A DNA stretch of 13,205 nucleotides, from positions 1 to 13,205 of the forward strand of contig PLEA01000443.1 of assembly GCA_003136335.1 (NCBI GenBank), read 5' to 3'. Of the stretch, positions 1 to 7,224 are shown piece after piece. Made by a program: the position numbers and the translations under genes. Each line of letters opens with the position of its first letter. Positions within the stretch are counted from its first letter, which is position 1. Source of the stretch: Acidobacteriaceae bacterium. GTDB lineage: Bacteria > Acidobacteriota > Terriglobia > Terriglobales > SbA1. The notes beneath the pieces were generated by a model, which worked only from the letters and a program-made list of their open reading frames with translations, ran no database searches and was not told the origin of the DNA.

Positions 1-260
1 ACATGCTCGGCACACAATAAAAAGCCCGCCGCTTCGCTGACCGGGCCCACCGGATCATCGGGATGCAGTTGTTGCCACGCCGCGAAGTCCCTTTGTGCAC
101 CCGCGAAGTCGAGATTGTAGAGTCCGGAAAATCCCCGGTCCAGCGCGGAGACTGGAGCTGATCTCGAAACCTCTGCGGCTCGTGCCATCAAGCTCAAAGC
201 GCAACCGGCCCACAAGGCTGCTACTATGATCCCCGCTCGTGCATCGAATGTTTTGGGCAT
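1..260 (-). CDS. Exported protein with probable helical-repeat fold, N-terminal fragment
   Basis: An open frame runs from an ATG at 260 on the minus strand to the left edge without a stop, giving 86 N-terminal residues. Residues 1-28 look like a Sec signal peptide: a short start with Lys3 and Arg8, then a hydrophobic run (GIIVAALWAGCALSLMA) ending in small residues before the polar part. After that comes LDRGFSGLYNLDFAGAQRDF and then HPDDPVGP, the pattern of a tetratricopeptide-like helix pair (G-L-Y-N-x-D-F-x-x-A-x-x-D-F). Such proteins are common exported scaffolds in acidobacteria. The function cannot be named from this fragment. A weak AGGACGAG Shine-Dalgarno lies about 10 bases upstream. 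The gene diverges from the GH15 gene and shares its upstream repeat region. Confidence 0.6.
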   Translation of the reverse strand, partial: MPKTFDARAGIIVAALWAGCALSLMARAAEVSRSAPVSALDRGFSGLYNLDFAGAQRDFAAWQQLHPDDPVGPVSEAAGFLLCAEH

Positions 261-277
261 GTTACCGCGCTCGTCCT

Positions 278-316
278 ATTATCATTGATCATTGATAATC
301 ATTGATCTCTATTGAG
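278..316. promoter_or_regulatory. Repeat and dyad block between divergent genes
   Basis: CATTGAT occurs at 283-289, 290-296 and 300-306, with a degenerate copy (TATTGAG) at 310-316, so the last three are spaced 10 bp apart, one helical turn. The first two copies also lie in a 22-bp imperfect palindrome at 278-299: ATTATCA arms pair with TGATAAT around a central TGATCA, with a single unpaired base on each side. The block is AT-rich within GC-rich surroundings and sits between the start at 260 (minus) and the start at 441 (plus). This fits an operator for a dimeric or cooperative regulator acting on one or both genes. No regulator can be named and no convincing -35/-10 pair was found. Confidence 0.4.
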
Positions 317-440
317 TTGTAATTTTCCCGGCTCAAGGCCGCTAACCATTTGATGACTTCTGCCGCAAGGGCGCGAATCCCGGTTTGTAATAAGTTTGTC
401 TCCGTCGGGGACGCATCCCCAGCTCGAGGACAAAGTCTGC

Positions 441-2852
441 ATGACTGATTCTTCCGCACGCTATGCTCCAGGCTGGCCCGGAATTCCGCCGCGTTGGACC
501 TCGAGCGCCAAAACTGGCGTTGGTACAGCACTCAACCAGCACAGCAAAGTCTGGTTCACGCTGAGTCACGGAATTCTCAACGAAGTTTATTTTCCCCGCG
601 TCGACCAGGCGTGTACGCGCGACCTGGGATTCATCGTCACCAACGGCCGTGATTTCTTCTCCGAAGAGAAGCGCCACTGCACCTTTGAAAACCGTCCCTT
701 CGAGCCCGGCATCCCGGCCTATGAGCTTACCAATGCAGACAACAGCGGACGCTATCGCATCCACAAGGAAGTCCTTACCGACCCCTATCGTAACGTGGTC
801 CTGCAGAAGGTCCGCTTCGAGCCGCTGCAAGGGCAACTCTCCGACTATCACCTTTACGCTGTGCTCTCGCCGCATCTGGCAAACTGCGGGTACGGCAACA
901 CCGGCTGGGTCGGCGACTACAAGGGCGTCCCGATGTTCTTTGCCGAGCACGACGGCGCCTCTTTGTCGCTTGCGTCCTCGGCGCCGTGGAAGAAAACTTC
1001 CGTGGGATTCGTCGGCGCCTCCGATGGCTGGCAGGACCTTTCCCAGCATTTCCAGATGGATTGGGAATACACTCGCGCGGAAAACGGGAACATTGCGTTC
1101 ACCGGAGAGATCGACCTCGACGCCTGCAAAGGTGAATTCCTGCTCGCTCTCGGCTTCGGATCCATTTGGACGGAAGCGGGACAGCAGGGGCGATCGACGC
1201 TATTCGAGGACTACGCCGAGACTCGCCGGCACTACGTCTCCCAGTGGCGAAACTGGCAAACTACATTGCTCAAGCTCGACGAACCGCTGCGCGAGTGCGA
1301 TCTCTATCGCGCGTCGACCGCCGTCCTGCGGACGCACGAGTCTAAAGATTTTCTTGGCGGCATCATTGCCAGCCTCTCGATTCCCTGGGGCTTCAACAAA
1401 GGCGACGAAGATCTTGGCGGCTACCACCTGATCTGGCCGCGCGACCTGGTCGAAACTGCGGGCGCGCTCCTGGCCGCCGGAGCGGTCACCGACGCGGTGC
1501 GTGTCCTGCGCTACCTGGAAGCCACGCAGGAAGCCGCCGGCAACTGGGCACAGAACCTGTGGCTCGACGGACGTCCCTACTGGAGCGGCGTCCAGATGGA
1601 CGAGACGGCATTCCCCATCCTGTTACTGGATCTCCTCCTCCGCCAAGCGCCAGAGGCTTTAGGGAAACTCGACCGCTGGTGGCCGATGGTGCGCAAGGCC
1701 GTCAGCTTCATTCTTCGCAATGGTCCGGTTACGCAACAGGATCGCTGGGAAGAAGACGGGGGCTATTCTCCGTTCACGCTCGCGGTCGAAATTTCCGCAC
1801 TGCTGGCCGCCGCCGATATCGCAGACCTGACCGGGCATAGGGAACAGGCACCCACCATGCGGGATGCGGCGGACGCCTGGAACGACAACATTGAGCGCTG
1901 GGTCTACGCCAACGGGGGCGACCTGGCACAGCAACTCGGCATCGATGGCTACTACGTGCGCATTGCGCCGCCTGACACCGACGGGGCTGCGTCGCCCACG
2001 CAAGGCTTCGTTCCCATCAAGAATCGTCCGCCGGGACAGGATCCTGAGCGCGCTTACCACATCATCAGTCCCGACGCGCTGGCGCTGGTGCGGTTCGGCC
2101 TGCGCGCGCCTGACGATCCGCGCATTCTCAATACTCTTCGCGCCATCGACGCGCTGCTGTCGGTCGAGTTGCCTCAAGGCCCGTGCTGGTATCGCTACAA
2201 TGGCGACGGCTATGGCGAACACAAAGATGGTTCCGCCTTCGACGGGACGGGGATCGGGCGCGCGTGGCCCTTGCTTGCCGGAGAGCGCGGCCATTACGCG
2301 CTCGCAGCCGGACACCGCGACGAGGCCGAAGCCCTGCTCGCCGTCATCGAAAATTCGCCCGCGGGACAAAGCCGCCTGCTTCCGGAACAAGTCTGGGACG
2401 CCGCCGACATTCCGTCATTCGAGCTTTTCCGCGGTAAACCGACTGGCTCAGCCTGTCCACTGGTGTGGGCACACGCCGAATATGTAAAACTGCGCCGCTC
2501 GATTCGTGATAACAAGATTTTTGATCAACCTCCCCAGACCGTCAAACGTTATCTTATTGATAAACATGTGCGGCAAATCTTCGGGTGGAGGTTTAACAAC
2601 AAAACGCGCAGCGTCCCAAGAAACAAAACCCTGCGGATTGTGCTGCTCACTCCCGCCCGGGTGCACTGGAGCGTGGACGGCTGGAATTCCACACACGACA
2701 CCGATGCGCGGGACACTGGCCTCGGCATCTACACGCTCGACTTGCCGACGGCGTCTCTACCGGTCGGAACTCAGGCCGTCTTCACGTTTTTCTGGCCTCA
2801 GGAGAATCGCTGGGAAGGCACGGACTATATCGTTACGGTAGAGAGCACCTGA
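441..2852 (+). CDS. GH15 glucan 1,4-alpha-glucosidase (glucoamylase / glucodextranase-like)
   Basis: The 803-residue product should release glucose from non-reducing ends of alpha-glucans such as glycogen, maltodextrin or dextran. The first third (about 1-275) matches the bacterial GH15 N-terminal beta-sandwich (TGVGTAL, VWFTLSHGILNEVYFPRVD). The (alpha/alpha)6 catalytic barrel follows: HLIWPRDLVETAGALL, then GVQMDETAFPILL. WEEDGGYSP carries the general acid at E437/E438, and LPEQVWD carries the general base at E649. A further 110 or so residues after about 690 form a Trp-rich beta-type C-terminal domain (HWSVDGW, FFWPQENRWEGTDY). There is no signal peptide, so it is probably cytosolic. The ATG at 441 is preferred over an upstream TTG at 396 because CGAGGA lies 10 bases before it and the family sequence begins soon after. 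Family assignment is firm; whether alpha-1,4 or alpha-1,6 linkages are preferred is not visible. Confidence 0.93.
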   Translation: MTDSSARYAPGWPGIPPRWTSSAKTGVGTALNQHSKVWFTLSHGILNEVYFPRVDQACTRDLGFIVTNGRDFFSEEKRHCTFENRPFEPGIPAYELTNADNSGRYRIHKEVLTDPYRNVVLQKVRFEPLQGQLSDYHLYAVLSPHLANCGYGNTGWVGDYKGVPMFFAEHDGASLSLASSAPWKKTSVGFVGASDGWQDLSQHFQMDWEYTRAENGNIAFTGEIDLDACKGEFLLALGFGSIWTEAGQQGRSTLFEDYAETRRHYVSQWRNWQTTLLKLDEPLRECDLYRASTAVLRTHESKDFLGGIIASLSIPWGFNKGDEDLGGYHLIWPRDLVETAGALLAAGAVTDAVRVLRYLEATQEAAGNWAQNLWLDGRPYWSGVQMDETAFPILLLDLLLRQAPEALGKLDRWWPMVRKAVSFILRNGPVTQQDRWEEDGGYSPFTLAVEISALLAAADIADLTGHREQAPTMRDAADAWNDNIERWVYANGGDLAQQLGIDGYYVRIAPPDTDGAASPTQGFVPIKNRPPGQDPERAYHIISPDALALVRFGLRAPDDPRILNTLRAIDALLSVELPQGPCWYRYNGDGYGEHKDGSAFDGTGIGRAWPLLAGERGHYALAAGHRDEAEALLAVIENSPAGQSRLLPEQVWDAADIPSFELFRGKPTGSACPLVWAHAEYVKLRRSIRDNKIFDQPPQTVKRYLIDKHVRQIFGWRFNNKTRSVPRNKTLRIVLLTPARVHWSVDGWNSTHDTDARDTGLGIYTLDLPTASLPVGTQAVFTFFWPQENRWEGTDYIVTVEST

Positions 2853-2998
2853 TGGGAGCCTCACATGTGCGTCCCCCTCTTGCGCTCGTTGACGGCTGGC
2901 AGCAGTCTATACCCGTACCGCCGCAAGCCTCCCGCGTTTCGACACATCTTCGCCGTCCTTGTTGATCACTTCAAAAGCGATCTCAAAAAGGGTCTCAT
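2853..2998. other. Convergent intergenic gap with weak hairpin and possible gene remnant
   Basis: This gap separates the ends of the GH15 gene and the HEPN gene. An imperfect stem lies at 2964-2982: GATCACTT, loop CAA, AAGCGATC, with one mismatch. It has no T-tract on either strand, so it is at best a poor terminator. On the minus strand a frame from about 3002 to the TAG at 2907-2909 reads ETLFEIAFEVINKDG and then an unrelated tail. The first part resembles the conserved N-terminus of GT3 glycogen synthases (LFE-x-A-x-EV-x-NK). It may be a decayed gene start or a coincidence. No intact gene is present. Confidence 0.3.
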
Positions 2999-3410
2999 TC
3001 AAGGCTTTCGGCCTGCGATATCGGCCCCGATCACGTTCAAGTAGTCGCCGGCGGATTGGAGCGCTTGCTCGGCATCATGGTGAGAAACAAACGAGGTGTC
3101 ATCATAAAGCGCCATATTGCGTTTCCGACGGAGGCGATCAAAGACAGCCAGCAGACCGGCGTGTTTCTTATCGATGCGGGACCGCACAAAATCGATGGCG
3201 ATGTGATGCCCAGGTTGACTTCTCGCACGGAATCCATGGCTGAACAGGAATCCGAGCGAAGCTTTGAGCATTGCTTCGTAGGCTTGTTGAAGACAAGCTT
3301 CTTCGTCAAAAGCGAGAATTCGGTGGGCAGAGGCGAGCTTCTTGTCCGCGCTGCTTGAGGAAGCGTTCGATCTGCGCCCAGTCAACGGCGTGTGGTTTTA
3401 GCTTCTTCAT
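2999..3410 (-). pseudogene. HEPN-domain protein (toxin of a HEPN/MNT pair), apparently frameshifted
   Basis: HEPN proteins are small all-helical proteins, often RNase toxins or substrates of a paired nucleotidyltransferase. Here the family-like N-terminus begins at an ATG at 3410 (MKKLKPHAVDWAQIERFLKQ), but that frame stops at 3306 after 34 residues. The remainder, ADKKLASAHRILAFDEEA onward through QQAYEAMLKASLGFLFSHG and RRKRNMALYDD, lies in the next frame and stops at 2999. Removing one base near 3350 (in CAGCGCGGAC) would join the two into about 136 residues. The alternative is an intact shorter product from a TTG at 3385, but this would lose the natural start. The usual R-x4-6-H motif is not evident; R-x-x-RN-x-x-x-Y-D takes its place, as in some HEPN subfamilies. 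The gene overlaps the end of the nucleotidyltransferase gene by 29 bases, so the two are translationally linked. A sequencing error or recoding could also explain the shift. Confidence 0.7.
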
Positions 3411-3960
3411 CTCTACTTATGAGCGGAACACGCTTATTGCGCCAGACGTTTTCCAGAAACGCATCCTTTCGAGCACGAAGCGATTCGAATTCTTTTGGCG
3501 CGAGAACCGTGTAGTTGATTTCGCGCCCGAGTTGCCGCTCAAGCCTTCGCATGACCTGCGCTAAGAGTTCCTCCGCAGGAGCACCAATCACGAGGACGTC
3601 TATATCGCTGGAAGCGTCCTGCTGGTTGCTTGCAAACGAACCGTACAGATATGCCTCGTGTATTGCATCAATTCTCTTGAGCGTCTGTGTGATTAGGGGC
3701 GCCGCACCAATAGTCTTCGTAACGATCTTGCGCACTTCGTCGAAAAGCGGATACTCGCGATTCAGTTGGAAATACTTTTGGCGGCCACTTACTTCCGACC
3801 GAAACAGACCCTCGCGCTCCAGGCGTCCCAACTCTTTCGACAGGTTAGACGGATCGATGCTCAGCCGCTTTGCCAAGTCCCGCAAGTGGAGACGAGCCGT
3901 CGGGTTCGTGAAGTAGTAGGCCAGCAGTTGCTGACGCGCCTTGGAGCGAAGATCAAGCAT
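3382..3960 (-). CDS. Winged-helix / minimal nucleotidyltransferase fusion (MNT antitoxin)
   Basis: The 192-residue product has two parts. Residues 1-80 form a winged helix-turn-helix (LHLRDLAKRLSIDPSNLSKE, LEREGLFRSEVSGRQKYFQL) of the ArsR/MarR-like type. Residues 95-190 form a minimal nucleotidyltransferase with the GS-x10-D-x-D signature: G107-S108, D119 and D121, with E147 as the likely third metal ligand (REINYTVL). In characterised HEPN/MNT systems this enzyme neutralises its HEPN partner by adding nucleotide groups; here that role is inferred from pairing with the overlapping downstream HEPN gene. The winged helix suggests that it also binds DNA, and three GTGGTA half-sites sit directly before its start codon, which suggests autoregulation. 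No Shine-Dalgarno precedes the ATG at 3960, and a possible -10 lies so close that a leaderless transcript is plausible. Confidence 0.85.
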   Translation of the reverse strand: MLDLRSKARQQLLAYYFTNPTARLHLRDLAKRLSIDPSNLSKELGRLEREGLFRSEVSGRQKYFQLNREYPLFDEVRKIVTKTIGAAPLITQTLKRIDAIHEAYLYGSFASNQQDASSDIDVLVIGAPAEELLAQVMRRLERQLGREINYTVLAPKEFESLRARKDAFLENVWRNKRVPLISRDEEAKTTRR

Positions 3961-3988
3961 GTGGTATAACTATACCACAAGTGTGGTA
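3961..3988 (-). promoter_or_regulatory. Operator-promoter of the MNT/HEPN module
   Basis: Two overlapping dyads directly abut the MNT start codon. GTGGTATA (3961-3968) and TATACCAC (3971-3978) form 8-bp arms around 2 bases. ACCACA (3974-3979) and TGTGGT (3982-3987) form 6-bp arms around 2 bases. The result is three GTGGTA half-sites: 3961-3966, 3973-3978 inverted, and 3983-3988. On the minus strand TATAGT (3974-3969) could be a -10 element inside the dyad, with TTGTAA (3999-3994) as a weak -35 at a long 19-bp spacing. A repressor bound here would block the polymerase and the start codon. The winged-helix domain of the adjacent product is the obvious candidate binder. Confidence 0.6.
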
Positions 3989-4077
3989 ATAGTTTACAAC
4001 ATTAAGAATCGTGATCCTGCGCGGACAACCTTCAAACACAAGCGGCGGCAAATGGATGGTTGGCTTGGAGGGAAGGC

Positions 4078-5754
4078 TCAGGCGTCCACGCTGGTGTAGC
4101 ACAATTCCACGACCGTGCAGTCGTCGCTGAGCGGATTTCCGCTGCAGAATGCGGTCACGGCGGAAAAAATTCCGTCCAGCGTGGGCGACTTGGCCGCCGC
4201 CGCTTCCAGCCGGAAGTCCTCAAAAAAGTCGCCCTTGGCGTTTTCCGCTTCGGTGACGCCGTCGGTGACCAGAATGAACCGGTCGCCGGATTTCATCTGA
4301 CACCTGGCGCTTTCATAAGTCGCGTCGGGAAGCAGGCCTACCGGCACATTCCCATGCGGGGGACGCATCACTTCTCCCGCGCACACCAGAAGCGGCTGCA
4401 CGTGGCCGCAATTTACATATTCGAGGTCACCATCGCGGCGCAGGCGCACCAGCAGCAGGGTCGCGTATTTTTCGCCACCCATCTTTTCGGTGAAGAACCG
4501 GTTCACCGCGGTCACCACTTCCAGCAGGGACATGCCTGAGATCAAGTGCGAATAAATCATTCCCTGTAGCGTGGAGGCCAGCAGCGCCGCCGAAACTCCC
4601 TTGCCGCTGACGTCGGCCAGCACTACCGCGAGCCCTTCCTTGGTGTTCACGGCGTCGTAGAAGTCTCCCCCGATGGCTTTACATTGCAGGTTCCTGCCGT
4701 CCATCCTGGCGAAGGGCACTTCGGGAATCTTCACCTTCATCAGCCGCTGCTGAATGCTGGCCGCGATGCTCAACTCCTGCTGATAGCGGCGCGCTTCTTC
4801 CTCGGCCTGCACCAGTCGCGCGTTCTCGATGAGGGACGCGGCTTCCGTCGCGATCACGTGAAGGATATCCTCGTCCACGCCGCTGATGTCGCGCGAGGCG
4901 AAGCGCGAGTCGACGTACAGAACTCCCATGGCCTCCGCGGAATTCGCAGCCGGCATTGGCGTTTGCGCATCGCGCGTCGCCTGGACTTGCATCTTGCGAA
5001 GCGGAATGCAGATTACCGTCCGTAAATCGTAGGCCACGATGCTCTGCCGGCCTGCAAGATCGAGGGACCGACTGGTGTCGGTCAGAAGAAATTCGGAGTT
5101 CGAGCGCAGCGAATCTTCCAGGATCGAGTGCGAAATCGTCTTGTCGTCGAGCAACGGCTCTTTCTTGGAATTGCGGCCGGCGGCCAGACGGAGCTTCCCT
5201 TCCTCATCCTTCAGAAAAACATAGGCGCGCTCCGCGTTCGTCAGTTGCAGCGTGGTATCGAGCATCGTCATCAAAATCTCGTCGAGCACACCCACCGTAT
5301 TGAGTTTGCGCGCTGCTTCTAGAAAGATCTTGAGTTTTTCAAGGTCCGTCGCTTCCGGCTTGATCTGAATGACGGAGATCTGGCTGAGAAATTCCCGAGC
5401 TGTGTTGGAAGTGGCGGATCCGGGATTAAACAGAAGATAGACTGAATCGCGCGTCCCAAATTCCAGCCGGTCGCCGCGTTCCAATTTCTGCCGCTGGATG
5501 CGCTCTCCATTCACAAACGTACCGTGCTTGCTGCCCAAGTCGAGGAGGAAAAATTCTCGCCCCTCCTGCATGATCTGAGCGTGGTCGCGGGATACGCGAG
5601 GGTCGGCAATCACCAGATCCTTATCCACCTTCCGTCCGACGGTGAACGGGGTGCGATCCATGACCAGATTCTTCTGCTCGCTGCCCTGCACGAAAACAAG
5701 GGCGGGCAATGCACCCGAGCCAGAACTGTGATGAGTGATTGCGGTCAGGCCCAT
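4078..5754 (-). CDS. FHA-GAF-SpoIIE/PP2C-type protein phosphatase
   Basis: The 558-residue cytosolic protein is a modular Ser/Thr phosphatase of the RsbU/SpoIIE class. An N-terminal FHA domain (about 17-112) has G40-R41, then VSRDHAQI and GSKHGTFVNG, the residues that bind phosphothreonine peptides. A GAF-like sensor follows (about 135-325: LNTVGVLDEILMTMLDTT, VICIPLR, GVLYVDSR, VIATEAASLIENARL), then a short helix rich in Glu, Arg and Gln. The PP2C domain (about 345-555) keeps its metal-binding aspartates: GGDFYD with D364, LADVSGKG with D381, VTDGVTEAEN with D498, and SDDCTVV with D544/D545. Such enzymes usually dephosphorylate anti-sigma-factor antagonists; no partner gene is in the window. 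The ATG at 5754 is chosen over a TTG at 5832 because AAAGGA lies 7 bases upstream. The gene lies 83 bases after a GT87-like gene and is probably co-transcribed with it. Confidence 0.92.
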   Translation of the reverse strand: MGLTAITHHSSGSGALPALVFVQGSEQKNLVMDRTPFTVGRKVDKDLVIADPRVSRDHAQIMQEGREFFLLDLGSKHGTFVNGERIQRQKLERGDRLEFGTRDSVYLLFNPGSATSNTAREFLSQISVIQIKPEATDLEKLKIFLEAARKLNTVGVLDEILMTMLDTTLQLTNAERAYVFLKDEEGKLRLAAGRNSKKEPLLDDKTISHSILEDSLRSNSEFLLTDTSRSLDLAGRQSIVAYDLRTVICIPLRKMQVQATRDAQTPMPAANSAEAMGVLYVDSRFASRDISGVDEDILHVIATEAASLIENARLVQAEEEARRYQQELSIAASIQQRLMKVKIPEVPFARMDGRNLQCKAIGGDFYDAVNTKEGLAVVLADVSGKGVSAALLASTLQGMIYSHLISGMSLLEVVTAVNRFFTEKMGGEKYATLLLVRLRRDGDLEYVNCGHVQPLLVCAGEVMRPPHGNVPVGLLPDATYESARCQMKSGDRFILVTDGVTEAENAKGDFFEDFRLEAAAAKSPTLDGIFSAVTAFCSGNPLSDDCTVVELCYTSVDA

Positions 5755-5837
5755 GATATGGTCCTTTAGCGCGCGCTTTGCCTTCGCCAGAAACGCTAGG
5801 CAGCGCTCAGGAAGTAGTTCTCTCAGCCGCAATCAGA

Positions 5838-7163
5838 CTACTCTGCGGCCGCGCCTTCCCGCAAGCCAGTCGGTTCGCTCATCCACGTATCCAGCAGGGC
5901 CAATCCGAAGATGAAGACCGGCACCAGGAAGTTTGAGTAGAACGGCATCGGCCAGACCCGCTGCCTGACCGCAGGCGTCAGCCAAAGGTAAGCGAGGCTC
6001 AGCCCCACCGTGGCGATCCAGGGCCACACCAGCAAAAAGCCACCCACCCTGCGAGCCAGTCGAACCGCCGGCAGGATGGGGTCGCCTGAACTCTCGCTGC
6101 GTAACAATGCCAAGATTGCCGGCGCCAGAAGCACTTGATTGTAGGGAGCGAACATGGGAACAATCACGACTGTCAGTGCCATTACCAGGGCGAACGCTCG
6201 TCCAAACGCCGCACTGCTGGCGAGCTCTCTACGTACTGGCCAAATGCACAGGGCACAGAACAGGACGCTCACGGCTTCCAGAATTCGCCCTGCGATGGAT
6301 CCAAACGACCAGACGAGCACCGATTGATTCTGGGTGTAGCGGTGATATTGTCCCAAAGCCTCGGCGAACATCCGCAACCACCCCGGCAACAGCAGTTGCG
6401 CTCCCCCCAGCAGAAGCAGCATGACCAATCCAAACCCGAATACAAATCGTCGCCGCGAACGCCACGCGCTGCCCGCCCAGAGCAACAACCACAAGACCAG
6501 CGGCCAAGTCAGTTGCGGTTTGATCGTTGCCAGCGCCAGCAGTCCTCCCGCCAGGAGAAGCCATCCGCCAGCCAGGCATGCGCCACACGCCGCCAATAAT
6601 CCTGCCACCAGCAGACTGAGTTGCTGCAGTTTGATTCCCTGCACCATCGGCAACCAGCCGAGCATCAGCACGATGAGAATCAGCCCTGTTCCGCGCGACA
6701 GTTTCCAGCGCAGAACATAGAGCCACAGCAAAACGGTGGACACTGCCAACACTATCAATAGGCAGCGCAAGGCCTTCTGCACCGTGTCAAATGGCAGATC
6801 GATTGAGGGCGCCAGCAGAAACACGACATAGGCTGGGTAAGCGAATCCCTGCTGGTCTTTGGGATCCTCAGCACGCGCTGGATCGAGCGGTCTTCCGTAG
6901 TATCCCAGCTGAATCTCGCGCGTGATCTCCGCGCTATAAGGGTTGCGGCCATGCTGCAGCAGTTCGCGGGCTCCCAGCCACCGAGGGTAGAGGTCCGATA
7001 GATTGCCGCGTGGCCGGTTGTGGGCAACGGCATCGGCGACCTGTTGCGCCCGCAGAATCCGGTTCATGTAGAACCACGTACTTGCCGAAGCAACCAGGGA
7101 CAAGGCGAGTCCGACAACGAATGGCGGGCGCTTGAGCAAAAGAATGCTTTCCCCTTCAACCAC
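5838..7163 (-). CDS. GT87-like (DUF2029) polytopic membrane glycosyltransferase
   Basis: The 441-residue protein has roughly ten hydrophobic segments and a short cytoplasmic tail. GT87 enzymes (PimE type, GT-C fold) take a sugar, usually mannose, from a polyprenyl-phosphate donor on the outer face of the membrane. The first loop after TM1 carries D57 in SDLYPRWLGARELLQHGRNP, matching the position and context of the catalytic aspartate known for PimE. Later comes LQQLSLLVAGLLAA, then LALATIKPQLTWPL, a motif shared with its neighbours. Substrate and acceptor cannot be read from the sequence. The start is uncertain: GTG at 7163 gives the longest frame without a clear ribosome site, while TTG at 7139 follows a GAAGGGGA and keeps TM1 whole. 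The gene is the probable first member of an operon with the phosphatase. Confidence 0.8.
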   Translation of the reverse strand: MVEGESILLLKRPPFVVGLALSLVASASTWFYMNRILRAQQVADAVAHNRPRGNLSDLYPRWLGARELLQHGRNPYSAEITREIQLGYYGRPLDPARAEDPKDQQGFAYPAYVVFLLAPSIDLPFDTVQKALRCLLIVLAVSTVLLWLYVLRWKLSRGTGLILIVLMLGWLPMVQGIKLQQLSLLVAGLLAACGACLAGGWLLLAGGLLALATIKPQLTWPLVLWLLLWAGSAWRSRRRFVFGFGLVMLLLLGGAQLLLPGWLRMFAEALGQYHRYTQNQSVLVWSFGSIAGRILEAVSVLFCALCIWPVRRELASSAAFGRAFALVMALTVVIVPMFAPYNQVLLAPAILALLRSESSGDPILPAVRLARRVGGFLLVWPWIATVGLSLAYLWLTPAVRQRVWPMPFYSNFLVPVFIFGLALLDTWMSEPTGLREGAAAE

Positions 7164-7224
7164 CCCGACAACGACGGCAGACCAACCGCTTCATGTTACA
7201 ACTGTGTGGGCAACAATCCACCTC

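Noticed and set aside
342..1049. Minus-strand open frame of 235 codons opposite the GH15 gene
   Set aside because: It lies antisense to clear GH15 family sequence and has no recognisable domain; long antisense frames are expected at this GC content.
1659..2390. Minus-strand open frame of 243 codons opposite the GH15 catalytic domain
   Set aside because: It overlaps the conserved catalytic region and is rich in Arg and Ala without any domain pattern.
2964..2982. Possible terminator hairpin between GH15 and HEPN genes
   Set aside because: The stem has a mismatch and no T-run follows on either strand, so it is not listed as a terminator.
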